A DNA stretch of 64,000 nucleotides from Ciona savignyi (GCA_000149265.1 CH002893.1:180834-244833), one strand, 5' to 3'. Positions 27,101-42,100 are shown, counted from the first letter of the stretch. The notes: generated from the letters alone by a model not told the origin. Numbers and translations: made by a program.

Positions 27101-30100
27101 CGGTGAACCGACGTCTTGCGATACAGATCCAATCGACGTTAGCTGATTCGAACATTTCAAAAATATCCCATTCCGTGCGCCTAACCAACCGCCGCCGCCG
27201 AACAGCAAGCCGGAGATTGTTTGTACCCAGCCGTGCGCCCTTCCAAATGGCATCTCCGTACTTAGGAACACCGAGCGGTTATCCAAAGGGCATTTCCAAC
27301 GTCTAGAATGTTAATTCGAAGCACGTAATTGCGATTTCACGGGACACGAACTTGCCTTTGTGGCCGCGTTTATACTAACATTGGCCCGTTTGCATTTCAA
27401 CTGTAATTTCTATCGTTTCAATCACGGTGATTATTTGACAGCGCGGAGAGTTACCCGGAAGCAAAATTTATTGCTGTGCTGCAATGTTTATTGGCTACAC
27501 ACATGCAGTATAACTTGCATATCGCATGTGGCAGCAAATCATGCTCCAAAGGTGCTGTATTCTTGTATTGGATGTACTTGGTTGTGAATCGTAGTGAATA
27601 AAACTAAAGCGAAACATGTCCGGGTTATATAGCACGAAATGCACGCAAAGAATGTAGCATTCCAAAGTAAATGATTATTACATGAATGCGGGCATAATTA
27701 CAGTTGATAACAGGACACAAAATAACTGTTTGGAATCCTGCATGTATTACTACAGGAATAGAAATTAACGCATTTCCACAGCAAAAAGTTGTATGTTTCA
27801 TAATAGGAATTTTATGTAATACGCATAACGCATGCTTTTATGTAATACGGATAACGCATGCGGTTAGGATCCCAGCAAAAATCATCCTTTTAAAGTATGT
27901 TTCACAAAACGACGTTTCCAGGTGACTAATTCAATTTCTGTACCATCGCAATAAAATAATGTAATCGTATAATAGAAGCATAGCTATAGCGGTGTCAGTA
28001 TTACTTTCCATAGCAATACGAATGTCCATTTATATCTCGGTGTGAACAATATCGCTTTGTAAAACAAGACATCCTATTTGACTCATTGTAAAAGTACGAA
28101 GTTTAAAATACGAAGCACAAGCTTTATAAGTAGAGAACCCATCAATCAACTTAATGACATGTCTCTATGAACATAATCTAGCACGATTTTAACTTTCTTT
28201 ATTGACATAACAACAAACTGAGCAATTAAAGTCCAAATGTATCAACAGAGATAATCTCGTAATATTGTTCGACCGATTATCCTGCTGGTTTAATCGCCTT
28301 TCAGCCGAAAGGTTGCAGGTTCGAAACTGGTACTAGCCAGTCGGTTGTGTCCTTAGGCAATGCATTTAACGAACATTGCCTGAACCCAGCGGATTAACGG
28401 CATTAATGGGTTCTACCAAATGAAATGAAATTCTCAATTATACAACACACTGCAATAGCTCCGGTAACCCGACGATGGGCGCAAGGTAATCTGACGATTG
28501 CCCGTGTATTAACCCCGTGCGTTTTCCCATTCACGGGGATAAACATGAATATCCTATCCTATCACGCTAATGGTCCAATACTTCCTTAACGGCCCTCTTC
28601 TGCTACCTAGTGGCAGACGGAATCGAGCCACAAGCCGTCGTTCAAGGACCAAGCCGACGACGGAAAGACGGAATTGTCTCTCATGCACTTTGCCATCACC
28701 AACCCAAAGTGGGTACCACCTCCCGAGGAAAGCCATCTACTTGAAAGCTTCAAAGTAAGTGGTATAGTGTCATGGTGGATTTGGCATTAGTTGGTGTCAA
28801 ATCGATTAAAAGGATAAATCGGGCAACTAAAATAAAGGGCAACATTAAAATAAGGGGCAACACTAAAATGAGGGGCAACACTAAAATAAGGAGCAACACT
28901 AAAATGAGGACAATACTAAAATGAAGGAAATCGGGAAGGGGGGAAACTGCTCAACAAAACTATGGAAATTTATTCTAACCTTAACCTGGTTCGGGTTAGT
29001 TTTTAGACGTGTCATTAAAAAATGTAAATGGCGTTTTTAATCGAGATTAATTGATTTGGCACTCTGTGTGTTTTAAAGTGTTTGCGACTAAAACATTAAA
29101 TCCAATTTTTAATCAGGATCAAGTTAAACTATACATTGCATGTTCCAAACAGTCTATGTGATTTGTCAAACTTTTCTATCTGGACCTAGACATACTGCAT
29201 GTCGATTGTCAGTGTTGAATTTGCCGAGNNNNNNNNNNNNNNNNNNNNNNNNNNNNNNNNNNNNNNNNNNNNNNNNNNNNNNNNNNNNNNNNNNNNNNNN
29301 NNNNNNNNNNNNNNNNNNNNNNNNNNNNNNNNNNNNNNNNNNNNNNNNNNNNNNNNNNNNNNNNNNNNNNNNNNNNNNNNNNNNNNNNNNNNNNNNNNNN
29401 NNNNNNNNNNNNNNNNNNNNNNNNNNNNNNNNNNNNNNNNNNNNNNNNNNNNNNNNNNNNNNNNNNNNNNNNNNNNNNNNNNNNNNNNNNNNNNNNNNNN
29501 NNNNNNNNNNNNNNNNNNNNNNNNNNNNNNNNNNNNNNNNNNNNNNNNNNNNNNNNNNNNNNNNNNNNNNNNNNNNNNNNNNNNNNNNNNNNNNNNNNNN
29601 NNNNNNNNNNNNNNNNNNNNNNNNNNNNNNNNNNNNNNNNNNNNNNNNNNNNNNNNNNNNNNNNNNNNNNNNNNNNNNNNNNNNNNNNNNNNNNNNNNNN
29701 NNNNNNNNNNNNNNNNNNNNNNNNNNNNNNNNNNNNNNNNNNNNNNNNNNNNNNNNNNNNNNNNNNNNNNNNNNNNNNNNNNNNNNNNNNNNNNNNNNNN
29801 NNNNNNNNNNNNNNNNNNNNNNNNNNNNNNNNNNNNNNNNNNNNNNNNNNNNNNNNNNNNNNNNNNNNNNNNNNNNNNNNNNNNNNNNNNNNNNNNNNNN
29901 NNNNNNNNNGATATGTCGCGTAAAACGACGCCATTTGTGGGGAAAACTAAAAGGAAGGAAATCGGGGAAGAAGGGAAACTGCACAATAAAATGAATATTA
30001 CGGCATTAGAGTTAGTTTTAAACATGGGGTTAAAGTTACGGTTAGTTCTAGGGTTGATATTATCGTTTAGGGCAGGGTTTAAATTCCCTCCTTCCCTCCT

Positions 30101-33100
30101 TCCCTCCTTCCCTCCTTCCCTCCTTCCCTCCTTCCCTCCTTCCCTCCTTTTAGTGTTGCCCCCGTTCGTAAAAAAGACAAAATGTGCAACCACGTAAATA
30201 CGACGTTGGCGCATGCCAAGCGCATGGACCAAATGTCACTGTGGTTATTTTGAAACTAATCAATACATAAGTGATATAACCTGTTTTTCTTGCATAAATA
30301 TAGCGTAAATAAATTCAAAATTTATTGCTACGTTCTCCATATTATGTTTGAATAAAACTCTAACATTGTAATTAACAAGTTATAAGGAGCAGTTTTGGTA
30401 AAAATATAAAAGAAGTTTTAATTTATCGACGTCTTTAGGTTAGCGTAACGTAATTAAAAACTTCTTTAATATTTACACCGAAATAGTTTTCTTTTTCTGT
30501 TTACACTACAGCTGATGATAAAACAATACATTTCCAATTATAAATTTAGTGTGTCATTCTCCATATGTAAATTGCGTCATTTAAAATCCAGCCTCTATTC
30601 ATGCCATTATTGCGTGACAAGACCAATTCTGCGCAGGCAAGCGGTTATTATTGTCGAAATTAACGTTATTCTTACGTCAATTCCGGTGGGTTTTCGCTCT
30701 GATTGTTTTTCGGCGATTCTTGAACTTTCCCGGTCGCCCAAGTTCGAAATAATATTTATGCGGGCAGGTATTTTCATGGTTGTCCCACTTTTCGTTGCTT
30801 AGAGGCATTTTCTAAACTTTTCACTTTCTCGAAACAACCGCCCTATGTAAACCATTGTTTTTCGCGCCAACCGAAAGCAAATTCCTGCAGCGGTATTCAT
30901 TGTTGGTTAACAACAGTTTAATTGTCATGACACAATACCATGTATGACGCACACCGTCGTCATTTACGATTAGTAAGGCCGAATGAATAATTAAAATTTG
31001 TGGAATTGTTTGAAAAAATCACAGCCCAAAATAGGCAAAACGGCGCGTGGGCTTGAGACGTTAATCTGTGTAAATATATTCCAAATATATCGATTCCGTG
31101 ATTGTTTGACGATAATTGCGGATTATTTCGTCGGCACGGATTTCCCCAGCTGTTGGCGACGGAACGAAGTCCACCCACCCGTTCATGGGCAACACTAAAA
31201 GAAATTAAAGATAGAAGAAGGGAAACTGCACTCTAAAACTACGGAAACTAATTCCAACATGCCCCAAATACTGATATAAACCTCAGAACTAACCCTAACT
31301 AACTCCAGTTCTTACACAAAACTTAATGTCAGTTTTTTTTTATTTTAAAGAAGCAGTTTCCCTACTGTCCTCTTTCTTTTCTTTTGTCCCCCCCATATAC
31401 ATATTTACTGCACTATGAACTGTTTTTACCCTTAATATACTTTCCAGACCCGACCGAGTAGCGTAGTAAGTGCGTTGCCTTTCAGCAGATGGGTTGCAGA
31501 TTTGAAACTGGTCGCTAGCTAGTTGGTTGTGTTCTTGGGCAAGGCACTTAACAAACATTGCCTGAACCCAGCGGGTTAATGGGTTCTACAATATTGAAGG
31601 AACGTCTATCATACACAACACACTGCAATAGCTCTGGTAACACGACGGTGGGCGCGAGGTTACCATGTATTAACGCCACCTTCTCATTCAGACAAATAAA
31701 CCTAAATATCCTCTCCTTACCAGGCGCATGCGCAGAGAGACGCCGAAGGAATAGCGGACGCAAGAGCGATCCAGAATCCCTTGCTTGCATCACTACGCTC
31801 ACTGGGATCGGTGGACATGCTGGTAAATTTGCTGTTTTGTTGTCCAAATTTGGTTCAAAAATCACAACTTAATTAAAGCAGCAGTAAAGCCTGAATTCAT
31901 TTTAAAAACGCAATCTTGTGAAAAACCAGGTAAATCTGGTTCAGATTGCTTTTAACGCAAAACCAGTTAAATCTAGTTCAGGTGACTTTTAAGTCAAAAA
32001 CTGGTTAAATCTGGTTCAGATGAGTTTAATGCACAACTAGTTAAATCTGGTTCAAACGAGTTTAACTTTTCTTTGGAATCAGGCGGTAATTTTAAGCAAA
32101 CAAAATACGCCACTTGTCCTTAACGCTTTATTTTGGAGGCGTTTCGGAAAGTACTTTACTACATCAAGTTTAGAATTTAATTAAAACGAAATAAAGTACT
32201 TTGCAATAAGTCTTAGAATGAACAACAGTTTGCGGACTTTAATCAGGGTTTTATGCTCCGAGAGTTATTTAGGTTTTACTTTATCACGCCACAGTAGAAT
32301 TTATTAGGAAGGTATCGTTGTATAATTCGGGGCATCACTAAAATGAGGGAAAGCGGGCGGGAGGGAAGGAGGGAAACTGCACAGTATAATTAGGGAAACT
32401 AATTTAAACCCATCCCTAATCACTAATCTCAACCCCAGAACTAACCTAACCCTAACCCTAACCCCATGTTTAAAGATGACTCTAATGCCCTAAAATTCAT
32501 TTTAGTGTGCAGTTTCCCTCCTTCCCGCTTTCCCCCCATAATTCGTTTCTCTTGTAATGTTACTCTTCTCGAAAAAGTCCCTAAAAAGGTTTTTGTTTTA
32601 ACAAGGGACCGGTTTTGTCTAAGTGCTGTTTTAAATATAGCTTTGTATATGCAAAGCGTGTTGCTGATATAAATAACACAGGTTCACTTTAACCTAACAA
32701 GAACAAAACCCACTATCCATTGCTGCAGAGTTAAAAATATCCGTTAATCATTATTTGTTTACTAATCAACCCATAATCCGTTGAACGGTTGCTGCACTTC
32801 ATTTTGCAAAATTGAAATCATTTGCAAAATGCAAAACTTTTTAAGCTGGCAACATTTATTTGTGCCTAAATTTTCTATTTTTGTCCAAAATTAGTGTAAT
32901 GTTTGTTCACTATGTAAATCGTTATCATAAATTACTCGTACTGCCGGCAATTAAACGTTGTTTAAAGTTCCCATTTTTATAGTGAGCAGTTTATCTTTTG
33001 TTGTTTTAATATATTAAACATAATCTCACGTCTGTCGCGTCGTACCCATGCACATACATGGTATAAACCTTTTCAACATAAGATACTGGTGTGTGGTAAT

Positions 33101-36100
33101 TCCTGGCATAGTGTGTGGTAATTCCTGTTTACAAACTGAGAAATTTTAATTGGATAGTGTTTGTATGAATCGCAGTTGGCGTTGCATGATACCATTATTA
33201 TTCGTTTCAATCATTTCCATGTAAGAATCGTCCTAAGTTATTCTTTAGTTCCCATTAAAGGGAGAAAACTAAAAGGAAAGGAGGGAAATCGCACATTTAA
33301 ATAAAGATTATGACATTAGAGTTTTAAACGTGGGGTTGGAGTTAGGGTTTGTTCTGGGGTTGAGATTATTGTATAGGGATGGGTTTAAACTAGTTTTCGT
33401 AATTTTAGTAAGCAATTTCCCTCCTTCCCTCTTTTCCGCCGTTTAGTGTTGCCCCCATTAAAACTAAAAATCGTTTAGTGTTGCCCCCATTAAAACTAAA
33501 AATCGTTTAGTGTTGCCCCCATTAAAACTAAAAATCGTTTAGTGTTGCCCCCATTAAAACTAAAAATCGTTTAGTGTTGCCCCCATTAAAACTAAAAATC
33601 GTTTAGTGTTGCCCCCAATTCCAACTAAAAATCACCCAGACGAGATAACTTGGTGTTAAAGCATAGGACGGTCAGTCGAACGTTGGGTGATCGAAACCAG
33701 CCGGTTGCGATTGCGTCGTTTCTCGAACCTTGATTTCATCCCATAGATTAAACTTCAAACAAAACTTGGTCCATATCATAATGTATCATATATATCACAG
33801 TTTAACAGCTTAAACAGCTCCCATTACCGTATTGCGGTCACGTGATGATCTGACGACACGGTCTTGTTTCAATTCCACCTGTATCTTCCCATCTGGTGTT
33901 AAACAGAAGTATCATGTCCTGTATATTTTAACTCTCAATCTCCCACCACAGCCCACAAGTGTGGTTATGAGCGGATACGGAAGCCAGTTCCCCACCCTTC
34001 AATCGAGCATCGGGTATCGCAAATATGATGATTCACAAGGTAAGGAATATGATATTCATGTATTATCCCCGTTAATTGGAATACGCAAGACGCGTTATCA
34101 CACGGGAAATTGTCAGATTACCTTGCTAATGCGTAAGAAAGCATTATGACACCGGCAACCTTCAGACTACTTTGCCCCCCCCCCCCCCCGTTGTATTACT
34201 TAAGCTATTGTATTGTCTTGTGTATGATTCACACGTTTCTTTATTTTGGTAGAACCCAATAATGCGCTGGGTTCAGGCAATATTTGTTAAGGGCCTTTTA
34301 ACAAACCCGACTAGGTAGCGACCAGTTTCACACCTGCAACCGTACGACTAAAAGCCGGCGCACTATCCACCAAATAGCCCATGTTTGTCTATTTGTTGCA
34401 TGTTACAATAACATTAAAATCATCTCCAAAATAACACGAAGAAATCGTAGAAGCAAACCATTCTGTAACACACTGACGCGTAGGGTTAGTCCTTATCCGC
34501 CGACTGTGTCTGTGATACAACGAGAAAACCTTTGTACAAGCGCCACCGTGTCAAGAATAGCGCCGATTGACAATTTTAAATCATGTTTCGTGTATGGTGG
34601 TACGATAGTCAAAACGCATTTGGCTAAATCAGTACAGTTACTATTGGGTCGCTTGGGTGTGGTTTCAAGCCATGTTCTTCAGTTTTGTTTTCCAGTTACC
34701 CGATACTAAGTAAAACCGAAAGCGGATTAAAGTTCTAAACCCGCTTAAGCATAATCTTCGTTTTAGCGACGCCACGGCCTTATACGGTAGTGTTAATTGC
34801 AGATCTGTGTATTATTGTTTAATTCCAAGACGAATATTTTACGGTTCAAAAAATGGCCGATCTTATCCTTTAACCCGTAGTTAAATTAAAAAAGGTTATT
34901 AGCCTGCGCTACTGGCTCTGTTATATGGTATCAAGTGTAAACACATAAATGTTACACTTTTAGATTCGGTTTTTGATAACCTGTAGTGAGCTTATGTTCT
35001 GTATGAAATGCTGGTATTATCGGTAAACACTTATTTAACATAACTTAATTAAAGCATTACATTTTAACGGTAATATATCAGCAATGGGCGGTAACGTCGA
35101 ACGATTTTGAGCGGAAAAGATAACAACAACACGTAAATATTTTCACCGTTGATAACGAGGCCATATCGTGGTAATCAACAAAAACAAACTCACAAAGATA
35201 AGACATTGTAACGTAAATGGTAAACATACGCGAACTTTTCCCATCTTTCCTAAGCATTTTCGAATTCCTTTCGTATTAGCATACAAGCGCAGTGAGGTTA
35301 CGGCGACGTGATGTTTACGTTTTACAAACCCTATGTCTCGCTAACAACCAGCTTAAGGGGGAAAACTAAAAGGAGGAAAAGCGGAAGGCGGGAAACTGCA
35401 CACTAAAATAAAGATTTTGAAATTGGAGTTTTAAACATGGGGTTGGAGTAAGGGTTATTTCTAGGGTTAAGATTAGTGTTTAGGGCAGAGTTAAAATTAA
35501 TTTACATGGTTTTGGTGAGCAGTTTCCCTCCTTCCCGCTTTCCCTCCCTTTAGCGTTGCGCAGCTTAAGATACGCGATCGGCCAATACACACGGTAAGCC
35601 AGACATTATACCACTGCGTCTAATTCTACCTTATACCAGGACCCGGCAACCTATTGCACTTACGCGGCATTTTAACCGATATTCCAGAAAACAAAAATCA
35701 CTTAAAGCCGCAAAACTAATAATATTTTCGCAATAAAAAAACAGAACGGTGTAAGATAAGGTTCTTCTGTTTGTTTCACGTATGCATGAGTAATAAACTT
35801 ATTAAGCAATCGCTTCAGCAGCAATAAAATAAATAAGAGCCGCAGGTTGCCGAACCGTGTTATCCCCGAGCAAAATGGCGTTGCAATCAACTGTAAAAAG
35901 TAGATGCATAAGAGATAAGACAGTCGATTTTATCATAAAAATTAACACAAACGGAACGAAGGAGGCGCTTTATATGCGGGATTTCCAGCAAATATATTCA
36001 GCCTTTGTTTATACCCCCAGTTCAGGACTATGACTCAAACTCAACCGCGTGAAACGCCTCCTCACCCCCTGCCATCTAAACGACGATACTGTTTATGTTC

Positions 36101-39100
36101 CGTCTAAATATCCGTGAATAATCTCGTATCGTGTTTATTTCGTACACAATTACGCGTTTATTTGGCTGGAGCGTTTCTGCGGTAGGATTACACGCGCACG
36201 GGTTGAGGCGTTTCTTTGTTAACCATTCCCAGACGGTGCAGTTAATCACCGAAATAGCTCCATCCTGCCACTTACCGACGATGACTCCACATTTGACCGA
36301 CAACAAAGGGTGAATCTAATTCTATTCTGGTCTTATCTCAAATTTGATTTAACATCCTTGTATAATTTTGATTCACTACTTGCTGCAGTTTACTCAGCAT
36401 TTCTTAGAATCTACGTAGATATCCACTGGTTGTGTGGACGAATGGTTAACGCCACCGATACGTATACATATTTTAAAGAAAAGGTATTAGTGACAATATC
36501 TTAATGAGTTCTAAACTGAGCTTAGTTAAAAAAATATATTCCCTGCCATTTTCTCCGGCGTGAAAAAAAGAATGTTACATGACCAAAATTAAAGATATTA
36601 TATCTTTTTAACTAACAATAGCATCCGACACATATTCTTATTGTTGCTTAACCCCTCTTTAACTTTTTTGTGACCCACCACATTATCCACCCCGTCTACA
36701 TTAACCCCCGTTATCCTGAGTAACTTGACTTACACGACGTGTATGTGTATATAGTGTAGATGTTATATACAGTACTTATGTATAACTGTCACCTTGTCCT
36801 AAAACCATAGGAATCCCAGCCAACGCATTAAACTCGTTTCGTGGCACATAATTAAAAAAATGTAAGAAACGACTCTCTAAAAATTTTCCATTTTCCCGTG
36901 AATTAATAATAACTCCGGGTCCTGTTGCGTTCATTCCACTTCAAACAAGAAGCCACATCAATATGTGATTCTCCACTTGACGATTATACCGTGGTGGGAG
37001 GGCGTGTGGCCATTGAACTTATGTTTATTGCGCCGTTTTAAACGCAAATATATCTGCACAAGGGAGGAACTAAAAGTAAGGACAGGGGGAGGGAAACTGC
37101 TCACCAAATTAAAGATTATGACATTAAAGTTAGTTTAAAAAATAGGGTTGGAGTAAGGGTTAATTCTGGGGTTGAGATTAGTGTTTAGAGCAGGGTTAAA
37201 ATTGGTTTTCATAGTTTTAGTGAGCAGTTTTCCTTCTTTCCGCTTTTACTCTTTCCCTCCTTTTAGTGTTGCCCGACAGATTAATCACATGTAATTCCAC
37301 ACATATTATTATGTCGTTAAGTAACGCCAGGAAAGCCGCAGCCTTTTCGTCAGACCCTCTTCGAAGCGAGCGGCATTTATAGGTTTACCACGAAACATTT
37401 TAAGGAGGCACTTGAGCGATCCATTTATCGTTCGAACGGCGTTTGTTTAATTACAGTTCCGGAAAAAGCCGGGAAATCACGGAATACACAACCACATATC
37501 GTGGATACGCGCGTCTTGAGCGATAAAGTTTCGAAATTCGATTCTGCTTAGCAATGGGCAACACTTAGAGAAGGGAAGGAGGGAAACTGCTCACTAAAAT
37601 TACGGAAACTAATTTAAACACTAGCCCCAGAACTAACCTTAACTTCAACCCCAAGTTTAAAACTAATTGTAATGTCCTACCTTTAGTGTGCATTTTTCCT
37701 CCTTACTTCTTACCCTCCTTTTAGTCCCTCCCCCCTTAGCAATAGTTAACCCGCCCGCACACCTACATTCACCCATAGTCAACCTAATACGCAGATGAGA
37801 ATCAAATTGTGTCAAAGTCTCATAAGAACATTAAGCCACATTATCTGTTATTCTCTCTGTAAAATTAACTAACTGAAACAAACTATAAATTTACAGGTAC
37901 ATTTAATGTAGAATTTAAGTTTATTTTTAAACAAATCTAAATCTACCGAAGAGTATTTAGACAACGTAACTAAACTTCTCAAATAACTAAAAATGATTCT
38001 ATCCTATTAAATAAAAATGATTAAATTAAGAATTTAGCTGGGTTGTTGTGAAAGACAAAGGGTACCATAGCGGGCACGCTATCCTTAATTACAACGGAAA
38101 CTTTAACCCCAACCCGCATAAATCACAGTTTTCGGCCGTTTGCAGCTGACATATTTGCCATAAAAAATATAGCAGACTTTTTTTGTATAAATTAATTTTT
38201 GTATAAACAAAAGACCCTATTATATAAAAAAAAATATTAATACGGCAGACCAAACAGACCCTGTTCCCTATTACAAAATACGGCAGTCCTATTTCTTATT
38301 TTTCCCGGTCGCCTCCCACGGTTTAAAGAACGACGATTAAAATGGCCGAACTTTACAAATAAGGGGAAATTTGAAGTCATGCTTATGTTGGTATTCCAGT
38401 CTTTATTATGATATTTTCTTAATAAATTCCATTCAAAATTCGCTGCAAAAAAGTTTTAAGAATATTAAATAAAAAATAAACAGGTTGTTTAACCTATAAT
38501 AACGACTTTGTCAAAATATTGTGTTACATATAATCAAAAAAGTAAGCATCAAAAAAAAGAAATATTATCAAAAAAACACACAAAAAGTACATATTATTAA
38601 AATTCTGTATTGCTATGGAGAGATAACCCGCTTACAATTGGATTTTCTAATTATTTTCGGTGTTTGAAAGATTTATCTGACGCGATTTTGCTGTTTTATT
38701 GTTTAGATTTTACGCGCCTTCGATGCGTGATTTCGTTGCACGTCGAGAAAAGCTAAATTTGTATGAGTTATGTGGTTGATATTGGTTCCATTCCAAGCCC
38801 CTCCTTTATATACAGTACATACACCGTTGGAAGCGGTTTGACAGGATTTAAATCATATTGCGTGGGAAGGTTGTATCGTGTAAATTTGACCTAGTTACGC
38901 CAATGGCGTACGAATTAACATCGCCTCTTTATCGATCAATTACGCCGTGTAATTGCGTTGCAGATTCGAAATCAGCACTGCTCTGACGCCAACGTTAATT
39001 ATTAAAATGCCCCTAGAGACAATACAAATGTAAGAGTTTACGATTTAGTGATAAAATAAGTAAAAAAGTGCACAAAATGTGTAATAAAAGGTGTATCAAA

Positions 39101-42100
39101 AGTGCACAAAAGGTGTAATAAAAGGTGTATCAAAAGTGCACAAAAGATGCAAAAAAAGGTGTATAAAAGTATACAAAACCGTACACTGCAAACAATTGCC
39201 CAAGCACGTTACAATTGCGTATTCGTCATTTTCCCTATTTAATCCACATACTGATAATATCAGTACTTTGCTTACATGTGCTAACGATACTGTGCGTAGA
39301 TTCAATCTTGATAAGCGCGTCAAATCCGACGTCAAAGGCTCTTATATGTAGGTTAGAGAGGCGGTGCGTTCCATCTTTATTGCAATCCGTCTGGATTACT
39401 TAGGTGATTCACGCTTCACTTTAGCTGTTTATAAATTCCGCGATAAGAAGCATGTCACGCAACTGGTGCAGCTGCTAATGTGGTAACGCTCGCTCGAATC
39501 AGCTAATCCACACAACAAAATCCATTGTCCTTGAGTTTTAATCTCGGCTTCGGGTATTCACCGTGATCCGACTTAACAAGCCGCATCACAATGAAAAACA
39601 AGTGAAATCCCCGTCGAACCCACCGAGCATCGGATTTAAGGCCCTGCGCCACGATCCGAGCCCGCCGAGTCTCGATTCTTTACCACAGCTTATTTACTAC
39701 ACATCTTCTACCATTGTCTAAGGACGAGCTATACGCCGCAGAATGAATATGCGTGATCTGTTAAGCCCCGCTTTTTTATCCGAGATCGTATCTGCTTAAT
39801 TAAGCGGGCTTTGTTTTTGTGGCAACTCCGACTTGACATTTGTTTTTTACCACCCCGATATTGGAGTTCTGCAGGTACAAGGCACTGGTGATACCAATCA
39901 CGGCCAAAACAAATTCTCCTGGAAAACAATGAAAGTTTGCGCGTCTTGTATTTACCAAGGTTGAAAATCTTGCAACTGGGAAAAAGTAAAGGGAGGGAAA
40001 GCGGGAAGGAGGGAAACTGCACACTAATATAAATATTAGGGCATAAGAGTTAGTTTTAAACACGGGGTTAGAGTTAGGGTTAGTTCTGGGGTTAGAATTA
40101 GTTTCCATAATTTTAGTGAGCTGTTTCCCCCTCCTTACCGCTTTTTAGTGTTGCCCCCTACCACCTCATTTAATGCAAAGCATCCTTCGTTCTAAGGTCG
40201 AACCTTCCTGTTTTGCTGTTGATAGCTTATTCGAATTAATTATCCCTTTTTTTAATATTTAACCCACGTTTTTGTTATGATTTAATAAGAAAACGGATAA
40301 TTCTTCATTTCTATTGAAGGCCCTTCAACTGCTCAACAGCACCAACAAGCGGGAGTTTTCCGCGGTCTGAGTTCCAGCGAGGGTCCGATGGGTGGCGCCA
40401 CAGACGGACTTCTTTCAAGCGTCATACAACGTCAGCAAGGTAAGAAAGCGACATTCGAACACAGTAAGCGACTGACTTGCGAATTCAGTGAAAGATTTCT
40501 ACAATATTAAGCCAACAAACATCTATTTTACGGCAGCATGTTTGTTTGGTTTTGGAGTGTTCGGACACCTTCCTACATACTATGAGACCACTAACCAATC
40601 TGTTAGCGCGACCGACTCTGTGTAAGTAATGCTACACTCTGGTATCCGGCGACGAAAACGTAATTCTCTGCGAAAAAAGTTGTAATATAGAAGTATCGGA
40701 CGCAACTTATACAACATATACGAGTGTTCCGCAAGTCAATGCTAGGCGTGCAACTGAAAAAAAATATTTCAAAACGATTTTTACTACATAAAAAAGGGGT
40801 TTAGTTTTTGCAAAAAAAGGGAATATTACGGACACTTTCGGTAATTGTACAACTTTGACTGCAGTGTGCTGTCAAATTTAATAAGTTTCTAAATGTGCTT
40901 CGAGTGAAAACAAAGTTGCCAAGCACTGGTGTAGAGCAAAAAATAACGGACTGTAACAACTGTAGGACAACCAGATTATACAAGCCAACAATCCAGATTT
41001 TTAGTTTAGTATATAATTTTTTTTGCCCCAGTATTAAAAAATGGCAAACAATTCAAATCACGACACAGGAACAGGAAAAGACGGCAAAACAAAAAGTCGT
41101 TAAAACACGTCATTAAAAAAGGATATCATTTAATAAATATAGCGAACGCGGCACCCAAACCTAAATAAAAGAACAATAATTAGCAAACCAAATTTATTTA
41201 GAACCATATTTTCCACGCCAATACTAATAAAATCAACCAACAAGACCAAATCTAACTGGTACCTTTCATCACACAGACCAGCAACCCCCTTCGCTCGCCA
41301 ACGTTCCGCTTGACTGCTCGTTCCGCGCCACCAATTACGGCCATATGAACGTCGCTGAGAGAGCGAGAGAAATGGCGTCGCTTGAAATGAGTGTGGGGGC
41401 GTTGTACATGCACGAGGTGAGAATGAAATTAGCTGACAATAATTCACCGTGATTTTATTACAGTTTTACGACCACATCCGCTTATTTACTTAAATTGTTT
41501 AAATCTATTCTTCCATAACATTCTATAACGTTCGTCTTTTTTCCGTCATTTTTGCTTCCTTTTTGCTACATTTTAAGTGAATTTTTATTGTTATTGTTTT
41601 TAAAAGGTACAAACCAAACAAAACAGCCTTAGATGTGTTTAACATGTCTTACTTGTGCATTTTTTTTAGAAATGGGCATTTAGGACAGAGGTCGGCAACC
41701 TGTGGCTCTTTTTATATCTGTTATACGGCTCTTATTAATTATTGCTACTGTAGCGAGCGCTTAATAGGTTTAATAGCCATGCATAAAAGCGAAAGACAGA
41801 GGAACACTAGCCTCTTTATCTCACACAGTGTAGTTTTCCTTTTAATGCGATAATATTATGAGTTTTGCGGCTCCCAGTGATTTTAATTTCATCAAATATC
41901 GGTTAAAATGGTTCTTTAAGTGCAATAGGTTGGCGACACCCAGACTAGTTTGGAAATTTTGAAAACAATTGGAAAAATATAGATTTAAAAAAAACGATTG
42001 AATTGTTTTAATATCATTACCAGCTCCACCACCAACGATTGAACCTACGTCACGAACGTATGATGTGGGAGACAATACCTGATGACGTCAGCAGTTGTCA

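Noticed and set aside
29140-30232. Long open frames across 29140-30232 on both strands
   Set aside because: They exist only because the N gap was read as open codons.
32440-32465. CCCTAA repeats as a possible interstitial telomere
   Set aside because: Only three repeats, and they belong to the core of the GGGCAACACTAAAA MITE, which carries TTAGGGTTAG in other copies.
39091-39351. Overlapping plus and minus open frames at the AAAAGTGCACAAAA array
   Set aside because: Tandem repeats without stop codons give open frames on both strands; the products are simple repeats.
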